64,000 nucleotides of DNA. Source: Anthostomella pinea. Taxonomy: Eukaryota > Ascomycota > Sordariomycetes > Xylariales > Xylariaceae. The stretch lies in assembly GCA_963556695.1 (NCBI GenBank), contig CAUWAG010000018.1, positions 1 through 64,000 on the forward strand, read 5' to 3'. Below the pieces are notes generated by a model, which worked only from the letters and a program-made list of their open reading frames with translations, ran no database searches and was not told the DNA's origin. Below, piece by piece: positions 31,918-44,054 of the stretch. Position numbers and translations under genes: made by a program. Numbering within the stretch: position 1 is the first letter of the stretch; every line of letters starts with the position of its first letter.

Positions 31918-34418
31918 ATGTATCTTCGTCTGTTGCCATTTATGCTTGGGGCCGTGGCTCTGCAACCATTACCACCTGTGGCCCCGTCGCTTCCGAACGG
32001 AAGCCACGCCGGCTTTGTTCTTGGTGAAATACCTGCTACCGTTTTCATTACCACCAGCTTCGCTTCACACCGCGACTCGCAAGGCCTCTCTCTGATTCCC
32101 CCATCTGGTCAGGAATTCGCAGAGACATTTATCCAAGACCTGGGCAGTAGTACGGGAAAGCAGTGGAAGCTCCAAGTTGTCCATGATTTCCCCAGCAATG
32201 TCTCTGGCATCTTCCTAGGTCAATACCAGGGCGACCCCGACACCTTCTTGTACGAGGATGGTGTGCCCTCAGAGGAAGGCTATGTCCTCGCGGCTGGCAA
32301 TGGCAGGGTGACTATCCACGGCTCTGGCGCCCGGGGGATGTGGTGGGGAACGAGGACACTGCTTCAGCAGCTCATGATATCGAACTGGTCCTCGTTGCGG
32401 GCCATGCAGGTTACAGACACCCCGGCCTACGAGACCCGTGGTTTTATGCTGGACGCGGGCCGTAAATGGTACTCCAAAGCCTTCCTCAAGGAACTCTGCA
32501 CATGGTACGTACGTATGAAAGCATCCCGCTTTGAAATCCCAAGTATCCATTTCCACATTTACCTGTACCTCCTCATGTCGTGTACTTACGCCTCCATAGT
32601 ACGTAACTTTACCGGACGCTGTCCGTATCTTGCTGAACAGAGGTTCGGTTACCGATACTAACATGGGGGTCTCATACAACAGACGCTTCTTTTTTCAAGA
32701 TGAACGAATTTCACTACCACACCTCCGATAATTACCCTCTGAACCGTGGCCACAATGAGACTGTACGTAGAAGGATATTCGTCTCTTAGACGATAAACCT
32801 CATCTTCTTGGACGGGCTTCCTCGGGTACAGGGCGAGACACTGATACAGACGCAGTGGAACAACGTCTACGCCCAATTTTCACTACACCCGGAGAGTCAA
32901 GACTTGCAAGGGCTCGTGCAACGTCCAAGCCAAACTCTGAGCCGAGCCGAGTTTGAAGAACTGCAGGAGCATTGTGCTCGTAGAGGTATCACCATCATAC
33001 CGGAGATCGAGGCGCCAAGTCACTGCCTCAGCATCACGAAATGGAGACCAGAGCTGGCCCTCGACAAGAAAGATCTGCTCAACCTGACGCACCCCGACGC
33101 CATCCCGACGGTGAAGCGCATCTGGGAAGATTTCCTCCCCTGGTTCCAGACCAAAGAGGTCCATATTGGTGCTGATGAATACGACTCGACCCTTGCGGAT
33201 GACTACATCTCCTTCGTGAATGAAATGTCGACGTTCATCAACGAGACATCTGGGAAGAAGACCCGGATCTGGGGCACCTTTGAGCCATCGAATCACCTCA
33301 CAATCTCCAAGGACGTGGTCGTCCAGCACTGGCAATACGGACAGTCGGACCCGGTGCAGCTGCAGGCTGATGGATACGATGTGGTCAACACAGAGGACTG
33401 GTGGGCCTACATGAGCCTCAAAAACGACCACATGCCAGTTCTACCCGCCCCGTACCCGCAGTTCTTCAACGAGTCACGCATCCTAAATTTTGCCGCCCAG
33501 GGGGGGTGGCAGTGGCAGCCGGCTCTGTTCAATCCCGTGAACGTCACTGAGCAGTTGGCCGACGGCGCGCGCGGAAACCGGGGCGCAATCATGGCGGCAT
33601 GGAACGACAATGGACCCGACGCAACAACGCAGATTGAGGCGTACTATGCGATGAGGAGAGGCATTCCTCTTGTAGCAGCCAGGGCCTGGAACGGTGCCAG
33701 GGACCCCTCTCTAGAGGCGAGCACGATCGATGCCTCAATCGACTTCCTGTCAGCCAAGGCGCCTGGCCAGAATTTAGACAGGAGACTGCAGGGCCAGGAT
33801 GACAGCTCTAACGACGACGTGCTTGTATCCTGGACGCGCGGCTCTGAAGTAGACACCAATGCCGTGTCATTAGGCTACGGCAGCAAGGGCATGAACTACA
33901 CGCTGACGCTTTCGGTGATCGGGCCCTTCTCGCTGTCGTCAGACGACGTGATCCTGACACTGTCAGAAGCAGGAAGCCTGGTGTTCCACTCGGACGGTGT
34001 TGAATACCCCCTGCGGTCTGTCTCGGAGGACGACGGTTTTGAGGAGGCGCACCCGGGACGTATCTGGGCCAATGCCACGACCTCTTCGCACAAAACCGTG
34101 ACGATTTCCATGCCGGCCGAGGTCACTGTGACCGGGGACACCATCGGAGGGAGCCGGGTCTGGGTAGACGGGGCCTTCGTTGGCCGGTTCGAGGTGTTTG
34201 TGTTTGGCGGCAAGAACACCCTATTCTCCTGGAGCCAGATGGCGTTTGTCGCGCCCCTTGAGAGCCTCACCGGCGGTGTAGAGAGTCTGACGCTGCAGAA
34301 TGATGTGAGCCCCCCGTCAAGTAGCGGCGAGGACGCCGAGCTGTCAACGAGCGGTGCGGCGGCCGGGCCTGAGAACCGACGACGGCTGGGTCGTGTGGCG
34401 GCTGGAGCTCTGGCTTGA
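31918..34418 (+). CDS. Secreted GH20 beta-N-acetylhexosaminidase-like enzyme, first intron a probable stwintron
   Basis: Exons 31918-32503, 32683-32762 and 32856-34418 give 742 residues with an N-terminal signal peptide. GH20 enzymes cleave terminal N-acetylhexosamine from chitin fragments and glycans. Visible are the domain-2 region, G-F-M-L-D-A-G-R-K-W-Y at the start of the barrel, F-H-Y-H-T-S-D-N-Y-P-L, and the catalytic D329-E330 in H-I-G-A-D-E-Y. The first intron is unusual. An internal intron 32505-32599 (GTACGT...CATAG) splits the donor of an external intron (G at 32504 plus TACGTA from 32600) with branch TACTAAC and acceptor ACAACAG at 32682. Only this, or a 170-bp intron from 32513, keeps the frame. 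The twin-intron reading gives C-T-Y-A-S-F-F-K-M, the sequence I expect for the family. Confidence 0.85.
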
Positions 34419-36077
34419 GGAGACTGCAAGGGAATCTTTGCAGACATTGATATTAACGCAGGCCGTGCGTGCTTTTGATAGTTTACCTCACCGCCGGCAT
34501 GAAAAAAGGTCCGATAGCACACAGACAGCTACATGGACCATGCGAGTAAGTCAACCAGAAGTGAAGCCTCCCCTTCTCGCGTGTGTCTTTCCACTCTGCT
34601 GGATGATTCTTGTCGAAATTGAATGTCAGCAAACCTCTCGCTCCAAGCAAGCGGGTGGAATAATAATCTGCACAATGGAATCACCTGGACTAGGCAAGTT
34701 GAGTGGGACAGCCCCCAAATCGTTGCCCGTCAAGCTGTGAGTAGTATCTCTTGGTCCGAACCAGTGTTCCTCTTGAGTACCAACCTAGAGTTTGTGCCAT
34801 CTCTGACCGGCCGGAGAGAGTGCACCTGGGAAGGGCGCTCAAGCCTGGATATGGTGCTGACTTGTTTGATGGATGTCTTGCTCGCACGAGTGTCTGGTTG
34901 GTATACCTCCCTACATTAAGGTGAGGCCTTGCGTGGACAACAACACGAGTACACAGCTTCCGCCCCTTTTTGAGGCGTCGGGGGTAAATGGACAGGCATT
35001 GTTACTAAGTAGGTACATGTAGGTAAATAATGATATCCTCCTATTTCGCGCCTTGCTCTGCGTTCATACTATGTCAAAACTGACATTTCTCTGAATCGGC
35101 TAGGTGTACGCAAGAAGATACCAAATGAAGAGGAGAGCGGCCGGGTTTATTTCACATTATGCCTGGACGTTTCGAGCATAATCACCTACCTATATGTACA
35201 TTGAAGTGCACGCTACCTGCACGTGCTGGCAACTAGGGAGGGCTGGGAGGTACCTCTTAGGTTCGGGGCTACGGCAGGGGGGGCACGTGCTGGCCGAGAG
35301 TCTGGGCTACCAGTGCCGTCTAGTAGGTACCTAAGGCAGTAGCGCAGCGTTTCGGAGGATTGAATCAGTGCAATGTTTCGGGGTTCCATGATTGCAGTGA
35401 TCTCTCCGTCCTTGTCGTCGGGTTGGAACTCGGCACCATTTCCCCTTCTTCGTTGCATCTCGACCGTCTCCAGACTCTAGACTGCAGATGTTGCCGCCTC
35501 ACTGTCAGCTTTAGGTACCTGGTACCTACATCAATCATACCGGCATCGCATCAAGTGCCCCCGCCGTCACGGCTCGCCCGGCACACACCTCCTTTACAGC
35601 ATACATGTTACCGTGAAGGCCTGGTCGGGTTTTTGTATTAACAAGGCAGCAATACATTGGACAGCCGCGTCTACAGTGTCACTATATTCATGGAGATGTC
35701 CGCAGGACAGTATATGTCCACGTAAGGTAACATTACACAGAGGTAATAAAGCTGGCAGTTGGGTGCATGTGGCATTGTCGCATTCAATGTTGGCAGGGCC
35801 CCCATCGGAAAAATCCTGATCCTGCACCACCGCCCGCCTTACCCTTACCATTGCCATCCCGAACCCGACACCACCTCCAGCTCCAGCTGCAACCTGCGAC
35901 CTGGTACCCGACGTCAAGCCCGTGCTGTCGCCAGCCATCTCACGTCGACAACCACCGCGTCAGACCCGTCTGAATACACCCGAGCATCGCGTCCCATTTC
36001 GCCACCCTCAACTGTTCGGTGCCGGTCTTGCCCTGCCGGCGCGGTGGCATAGGGCGCATCGCCCATAACTAGCCATC
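34419..36077. other. Intergenic, promoter side of the SAPS gene
   Basis: No supported gene. The last 250 bp are C-rich, as is common for fungal housekeeping leaders. Confidence 0.5.
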
Positions 36078-39000
36078 ATGTTCTGGAGGTTCGGCGGCTA
36101 CGCCAACATCTCCACCATTGACACCATCCTCGATAAGCCCGACTTTCAGCTGGAAGACCTCCTCGACGAGAGCGATCTGATCCAGGAGCTCAAGCAGCAC
36201 AACACAAAACTCATAGAGTACCTCCGTGAAGATAGGGTCCTCGCGAAACTCCTGGAATATGTCGTCGCTCCCCGCCTCGCCCCCGTAGAGACCCCCGACC
36301 AAGACCCCAAAGACAGCCAAGATGACGAAAAGAAGTCCAGGTCGAGGGCACTTTCCTTCGGCCGCCCCCGCGCCTCCTCCAGAGCCACCACCGACGAGCC
36401 CGAGGAAGACGAGGTCGAGAAGAAGCGGAACCGCTATGCCTACGTCGCCGCCGAGGTTCTGTCATCTGACAACTGGTCCATCTACGAGTCGCTGATGGAG
36501 AGTCGCGCTCTCCTGCGCCACTTCTGGAACTTCTTGAAGCTTCCCGCTCCGCTCGACCCCCTCCAGGCCAGCTATTTTACCAAGGTCAACGAGTCTCTCT
36601 TTGACAAGAAGACACAGGAGATGGTCGACCTCCTTAAATCGCTCGACGACGCCATCCCCGACATGCTGCGCCACGTGGACTGCCCCATGATCATGGACCT
36701 GTTGCTCAAAATTATTAGCCTCGAGCGCACCGATGAGGGCCAGGGCGTCGTTGAGGTATGCCTGCCAGACCCCCTCCTTCCCGATTATTTACGTCTCTTC
36801 GCCAGTTTGCTGACATGGCCCCTGTGCAACGCCAGTGGTTATACACCAAAGATGTCATGCCGACACTGCTTTCCTTCCTGGGTCCCGAGAACAGCTGGGC
36901 CACGCAGACAGCTGCTGGTGATTTCATCAAGGCCATCATCACCGTCTCCGCCAACGCCTCGCAGAACGAGCAAGCCTGCATCGGCCCCAACGAGCTCACT
37001 CGCCAACTGGTGTCTAAGCCTGGCGCCGAGAAAATCATTGGGTACATGCTTGGTGGCAAGAACCCCTTGACCGTAGGTGTAGGTATTATCATCGAGGTCA
37101 TCCGGAAGAACAACTCCGATTATGACCCGGATGTCGGTCCCGATTCGAACGCCCTACCCTCCAGCCGGGATCCCATATACCTTGGCCCTCTGTTGCGCCT
37201 CTTCGCCGAGCACGTACCGGACTTCATGAATCTGATTCTTAACGCCCCGGCTAAGAAGAAGCGCCTGGACTCTACCTTTGGAGACCAGATCGAGCCCCTC
37301 GGCTTTGACCGCTTCAAGACATGTGAGCTCATGGCCGAGCTCCTGCATTGCAGTAACATGGCGCTCCTGAATGAGGTCGGGTCAGAACAAGTCATCACGA
37401 CCCGCGACGAGGAGAGGCGACGGTTGCGCGCCGAAGGACGGCTTACTGCTAATCGTGGTGAAGAAGCACAGTCGTCAGAAGATCTTACTATGCGACCACG
37501 CCACTCCTCCCCTGACGATAGCCGCAAGCTTGAGGTCACAAACGCATCCGACGATGATGGCTTCGAAGAGGTCACTCCGTCCGGAGAAATGACGGAGGAT
37601 ACTTCTCACGAGTTTGTCAAGGCGGAAGAGGAGATTCCTGCTGGTCCATCCACGTCCTTCCTTGACAAGGACGACGACGAGTTTGTAGACGAACCTCTGA
37701 GCTCACCTCGACTTAACTTCCAAGATGTTCAGGTCAACGAGCAACAATTCGAGAACCCCGAGCTTGTTGTCGCTCCGTTGTCGCCCAAGAAACCAGGAAT
37801 GGCCCAATCTGAATCTCAAGCGGCGGATACGGCCTCAGCGGCAAAGTCTGAGGATCTGCCCAAGTCTGATACGACGAGCAGCGCGGCCGAAATAGGGGAT
37901 CCCGGCAGCAAAACCGGCGAGCGAGATCCGAATCCGTCGGCGGGCATCCAAGCAACTGTATCCGAAGTCACACCAGAAGAAACATCGGCTCCTGGCCAGC
38001 AGTCGTCCACTGAGGCTTCTAGTGTGGCACCGGGCACTGCGCACCCGGCACCCGAGGCCGAGGTCCCTAGTGTGGACGCAACGGCAGCAGCCAGGGACAC
38101 TGATGCTCCGGTGGACGAGTCGCAAACCAGTCCTCAGGACGCTGGTATCACGACTGAAGCCACCACCGGCGAGGCATCTTTGATTGGGGACCGTCCTGAG
38201 TCTGCTAAGCAAATATCAGGGGAGCATGTGAACCCGGTTGTGGGTGACTTTTTGAAGAAGCAGTTTGTGGAACACCGCGTCGTCCCGACCATACTGGTAA
38301 GATTATCCGCCTGACCGTTGCAACCTTGTGGTGTTAATCTGACCAATTTGCAGTCTTTCTTCTTCCGATATCCATGGAACAACTTCCTTCACAACGTGGT
38401 ATACGACATTGTGCAGCAGGTATTCAACGGGCCTATGGATCGCGGGTTCAACCCAAGCCTTGCTATCTCCCTATTCGAAGCTGCGGATGTCACCAATGCC
38501 ATCATCAGGGGACAGGCCTCCAGCGAGCAATCACAGACCCAGAACAAGACACGCATGGGCTACATGGGACACTTGACGCTCATTGCTGAGGAGGTAGTCA
38601 AGTTCACAGAGCGTAACCCCCCGGAATTGCTCTCTGAGCTGGTTCTGGACCGTGTCATGAGCCAGGACTGGATCAACTATGTCGAGGGTGCGTTGGCCGA
38701 GACACGTGAGAGGGACAATGCCATCCTTGGCGGTGTCAGACCCGAGGTTGCTATGAGCAATAGGGCGCAGATGTCCAACAACGGCCTTGGCGGTATGGGC
38801 TTGTCTAGCCTTGGACTCGGAGGTGGCCAGGCCGCAGGGTCCAGCACGCTTGCAGACGCTGGCCTGGCCGGCGGTGCCAGCAACCAGGACACACAGGATA
38901 ACGGCAGCGGAAGCAGTATCGGGCCTTTCAGCATAAGCTCCGGGCTCCTCACCGGCTCTGGCTTCGGAAGCTCTAGTGATGAAGAAGAAGACGAGGCGGA

Positions 39001-40468
39001 AGACAATGAGGAGGAAGTGAATAATGAGGTTAGTCATCCCCTGCATCGTGTCGGCAGCCGTCGCAAACACCATCCCCCCACAAACCCCCGAGATGGACGA
39101 GTGAAATTGGACCCGAGGACCCCACTCGAGGACCCGAGAACCAGAGGACCCGAGGACCCGAAATGACTACCAAGTCCTTGGAGGCATTACTGCTCAAGAT
39201 GGCAAGTAAATAAGGGCGAAGTCGTCGCCAGGACAACTAGAGTATGACACACGGACGACAAGTTACGCCCTGTGGGGAGACTGGAAAACCCCGGCACTGT
39301 TGATACGGCCCCGGCGACTCTAGAGGTACCTTCTACCTTGAAAAGGCGATTTTCGAACAGCCAGTAATGTTGCAATGTTTGCCCGATCGCCAAATTCCAA
39401 CTATGTGTCCCACATAGTTGTGATACTGCTGTCCAGTCCCCGGCGATGTCCGTGTCGTTCATGGCAGGTTCCATACCTCTTCACATGGACTCATATCAGA
39501 CGTATGGAATTGGACTTGATTGTGCTCTACATTCTGCTGCAGCGGCGTTTACCACTAAACAGGGAACTCTACACCTTCTACGGTCCCTCGGAGCCTTTGC
39601 CAATCCTGGGCTCGTCCTTCTCTCATCTCCAGGTTTTCTACATCTATCACAACGTTCACTAACTCTGTTCTAGTTCCAGTCATACACCGACCCATTAAAC
39701 ACATCGCCATCGTCGTTGGAGCCACCCTCAATTCCCCCTCCACCACCGCCGCCGCCCCCGTTGAACATCCCACCTTCGCGCGCCCGCCTCCAGCTTGCTG
39801 CGCGTTTGGCCATGCATCAGAAACCTGCCAGTACGGCGTCAGCGCAGTCTGCCGAGGTTGAGGATGGCGGCGACGGCGATGACTCGGGACTTGCCCGGGA
39901 GCCCGACAGTATCCTTCAAAATCCTTTCGAGGATGATGGAGAAGACGATGTCGATGACGACAGCGACGACGGTCTGAGTGGAGAAGGTGACGACGCGGAG
40001 TCATGGAATGCGGGGGCTGAACGCGGTAGCTGGTGGCGCGGGGCATTGAGCAGAGGCAAGGAGAGGTTCGGCGACGGCAGGGATGATTCCGACTCGGACA
40101 AGGAAGAGGCGGGCGAAGGCGATGAGGAAGACGAGGAGTTTGGCGATTTCGCCATGCCTGAAGTTGACAAGGACGGCAGCAACGAGAAGGGCAGCGTGAT
40201 TGTGAAGCCGCTCCCGGTCCATCCGCCGTCGCAGAGCCAGAAGAGCTCGGCGTTTACCAGTCTCTGGCCATTCGGATCCAAAGACAAGGACAAGGACAAG
40301 GACAAGGAGAAGCCGAAGGGCAAGGAGGGGGACGAGGCCGGCGACGTGGCTCCGGAGGCACTGGGCGAGATCACGGGCGATGATGGTGAGAAGATAAGGC
40401 CTACTCACGAAGCCGCCCGGCGGACGAGCATCGAGGATCCTGACGAGGAGGAGGAGGTGGTCGTCTAG
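36078..40468 (+). CDS. SAPS-domain protein, SIT4/PP6 phosphatase-associated subunit (SAP190/ekc1 type)
   Basis: Exons 36078-36755, 36836-38296, 38354-39028 and 39674-40468 encode 1202 residues. SAPS proteins bind the Sit4/PP6 catalytic subunit and direct it in cell-cycle and nutrient signalling. The N-terminus M-F-W-R-F-G-G-Y-A-N-I-S-T-I-D is the family hallmark. The SAPS region continues through W-L-Y-T-K-D-V-M-P-T-L-L-S-F-L and F-F-F-R-Y-P-W-N-N-F-L-H-N-V-V-Y-D. A Ser/Thr/Glu-rich insert (about residues 460-710) lies inside the conserved region, and the C-terminus is acidic with a proline run and a K-D repeat. The first two introns are 80 and 57 bp, but the third is 645 bp (39029-39673). 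All junctions are phase 0. Exon 4 starts F-Q-S-Y-T-D-P-L. Confidence 0.9.
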
Positions 40469-43400
40469 AAAGCGACCTGTTCCGACGAGGCAGCGGACAT
40501 AGCAGAGGGCTTTGTCGAGATCCGACCCACGGTCGAGGTCCGCCGGCGAGGCATGAGGCGATGATGAGAGGTGAGATAGAAGGCTGGAGAGTGTTTGTTG
40601 GCGTTTTGTGATGGCATGTGCCAGGAAGCTCTCGAAGCAGACTACCAAACTACGAGAGCAGGCGAGCGTAGAGTGTACATGGGAGGTTTGGCAGGAGCGG
40701 TTCGGTGGAAGGACACTCTGTTTGTACTATATATGTGATTTTAACTGTTGCTTGCACGTCCCACGATTTCCCCCAACCTGTACAGTACTTCTGGAATGTC
40801 ATAAAGAGAATGATTTCGTCACGGCATCTCCGGTACAAGTGCTTTAGCGTTGTGCGACAGCGCGCATGGGGAAGCCAGCGAGCATGTCGTCGACAGGGTT
40901 ACCAAAGGTAGGTAGGTAGGTCTTGTCTTGTTGGAGTTCGTTTCACTGATAGCCCCTCCATGATGGCGGTGGCGGTGGCGATGAGAGAGGCCGAAACGGA
41001 GGGTACGGGGTGACGGGGTGACGGGGTGGAGGATCTGGAGGACCCTGGGGGACCCTGGGCCAAGCCCAATCCCGTCTCGATATGGCTCACCGAAGGAGAC
41101 TGGGCGCGGCACAGCGGCATGGCGGCATGCGGCACGGGGAGGCACAGAGACACACGCCAGACTTCGATTGGTTACCTACCTTAGGTACCTGTTTCAACTC
41201 CCGGTCCGCTTTGGGATGGCCAGCTACATGCTGTGCCGTCGTCGACGGAGGGTGGCACGTGGATAGAGTACAGCTTGTCATTGTTGCTGTCGTTGCTGTT
41301 GTTGTCGTCGTTGTTGTCGAGCTTGGTATTCGACAGAGAATGGATTCGGCCCGTCGACAGGCGTACCTTACTGTACGGCTGCGGTGCATACCTCCTACTA
41401 CTACCTACTACTATCTACTGTGCGATGGCGATGGCCAGGCAGCCAGGTCGTTGGTTACATTGGCCACATCCTACACCCGACGCATTCTCGGTAAGGAAGG
41501 CATGCGGGGACGCAACCGGTTCTTGAAGCAGAGGAATGCATGTGTTGGACAGATTGCGTCTCGTCTATCAACAACCTTGGACAGACAGACAGACAGACAG
41601 ACAGACGCATGCATCTGTTCATGTTGGACTCGATGCGCATCAGCACACATATGAATCCGTCAAGCCGTCAAGCCATCGAGCCATCGAGCGACGGACGAAA
41701 CGGCAATGCATCAGAAACCGGCAGAAGCGGCGTATAATTCGAAGGATGCTGACCTGACTTTTACGCCGGGCGTGCTGGTGTTACTGCCCGGTACTGGTAT
41801 CATCCTGCATGACGTTTTGTCTTCCTGTCGCGCCGTTTCTGGCTGACTTGTCTTACTTGTAGGTACCTTACCGGCTTACCTAGGTCAGTCTGCATCCCAA
41901 AGTGCATATAGGTACTGTACACAGCCGCAGCCTCAACAGGCACATCGAGACGTACGTTCCTTTCTATTACCTAAGATGTAGCCAATATACATACTTAGGT
42001 ACTTACTTTGGCCCAGACAGCCAGACTACCAGCACTCAACACCCTCCCTGGGTGAATGAACATTCCTACTGCTCAGTGTTCACTCATGATTAACCTAGGT
42101 TAGGTAGTAGATCAGATGACTGCCAGTCTGCCATCGACTCGAGCTCTCAACTCGATCGGAAGAGGAAGTCGACCCCTGCAAGGGACAATCTCGCGTGGCA
42201 GTGGGCACAATCCTTCTGCAGAGTCTCTCAGTCCAGGCTGCCAGCCACTGCCAGACTGCCAGACTCCCAGAACTTGTCGCCCCTGGCCCCGTGACCCAAC
42301 AAGTTATTATTACAACTCGACAACTTGGGTAAACCACAACTTGACACATCTTCAAGTGGTATGTATGTCATTAGGTTAGGTCCCTACATTAGGCTGATGC
42401 ACCAAATAAATAACTGCACAGTCCGCCAAGTGGCCAGGTGGCCTGGCAGGGAGAAGGGAGATCTATCCATCTGATGCAGAGGACTTTCTGCCGTCGGACG
42501 CGGACGGGCTGACGGGCTGTTTTGGGCCATTTGCTGCCTTCCAAGTTTGGCTAGCGGCGCGCCAATCCTTGGGGGAAGTGGACCTTCATGTTCTGACCTG
42601 TTAGGAGGGCTGTTCCTATTTTAGACGTGGGTCTCACTGGCACCAGCTGCAGCTGCATGTGCAACTGTGGCACGGGCTCTCAATTCAGGGCAATGGTGAA
42701 TGGCGGCGGCTCAGCCACCTCTCGAGTCTCCCGTCGATCTGTGCTCCCGCTCCCTCGACCAATTTGATCGTTGATCGTTGATCGTTGATCTCCATGTGTT
42801 GTGAACTTGTGCCTCTTCTCTTTCCGGCTCTGTTCTTGCGATCCATGTTCCAACGTTGATCTGCATGTTGCGAGTGCGCCATGTACCATTTGCGAACCAT
42901 GTGTACAGCTACATAGGTATGTCGCATGTGTGGTGATCGACGATTCGCAAGGCACACCACCAAACCAACATGAACATACGAACCCGCGGCCCCAAAATAT
43001 CATGTCTCAGCCCAGGTCAGCCAGCTCCGTCAGCTCAGCTCTGTACCGTACGTGAAGAAGCCATGCGGCTGGGACGTGTGGTTGTGGTTGCAGACGAGAC
43101 AACCAGTCAGCCAGTCGGACAGATCAATCATCACGCGCAGACGGTCAGGGACATCGGCACCGGGCACCAGTATGGATTGTCCTCGTTGTCGAGCCCGGGC
43201 TGCCCGGGATCAAGGTGCTAATACGTGCCCACAACGCGCTCCTTCTGAAGTTCTGTAGGATTTCACACTGCCTCATTGGTCTCGGCTGTCTTCTAAAAGT
43301 AATAATCCATCCATGTCCATGTGGCATTGTGGCATGAACCTTCAACCCAGGGCTCCCATCTGTTCCCCATCCGTCTGTCTGTCTGTCTGTGCAGGCCTGC

Positions 43401-44054
43401 TCACAGCTGACAGCTTGGCCCCAAGTTCCAACACGGTGACACCCCCAACCCCGAACCCTCTCTCACCCCACCAGTCCACCCACCCCCCCGGCCAACTGGG
43501 CCACGAACTACTGCATGTATCAGTAGGTATCCAGAGAGCCTCCGCCGTTTGCGCCGTGGTGCATTGGTGCGGGCTGAGGTGTAAGCCCATGCCTGCTGGG
43601 CCCTGTCGTCCCTGTCCTGTCCTGTCATCCGTGATCCTGCTGCTCATAATCGCGATGCTACCCGTCTTCCCAGTCTGCTGTCTTCCTTTCTCTCTCCTTC
43701 TGCCTTCTCCCTTTCCATTCCTACCTCCCCAAGTGTGCGGCTGTGAATGCTACTTCATTCGTTGACTTTATCTGTGACCACCACTCTATAGCTCCATCTA
43801 TTCTCCGACCAACCCGGAGCCCCAGCTCCCCTGCCAGACCCTAACCTCCAGTTACAGTACACCCAGTACATGCCAGAGCCTACACCCGGCTCGAACCTAC
43901 AACAACTTGATGTCTCTCCAGTGATACTCACGAGGAGCACCTGCTTCGCCGTCTCCCCTCTGCAGCAGACTGGCGAGTCGTGTCCTGTTGCTCTCGCTCT
44001 ATCTTCCTCACGCTCTTTTCTCTCACCCCCTAACCGCAGGGTGACGCGCCAACC
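40469..44054. other. 3.6-kb intergenic region upstream of the NRPS-like gene
   Basis: No gene is supported. There are microsatellites: (CAGA)n at about 41580-41608, GTTGATC units at about 42768-42790, (TCTG)n at about 43373-43390, and GTTGTCGTCGTTGTTGTCG-like runs near 41290. The stretch before 44055 is pyrimidine-rich. No tailoring-enzyme, transporter or regulator gene of a biosynthetic cluster is present. Confidence 0.5.

Noticed and set aside
32505..32682. Simple intron with the first GTACGT donor in the GH20 gene
   Set aside because: It leaves the wrong phase and creates an immediate stop. A twin intron, or less likely a donor at 32513, is required.
41575..41610. CRISPR-like or regulatory repeat array
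   Set aside because: It is a plain (CAGA)n microsatellite. No spacer-repeat architecture exists in this eukaryotic DNA.
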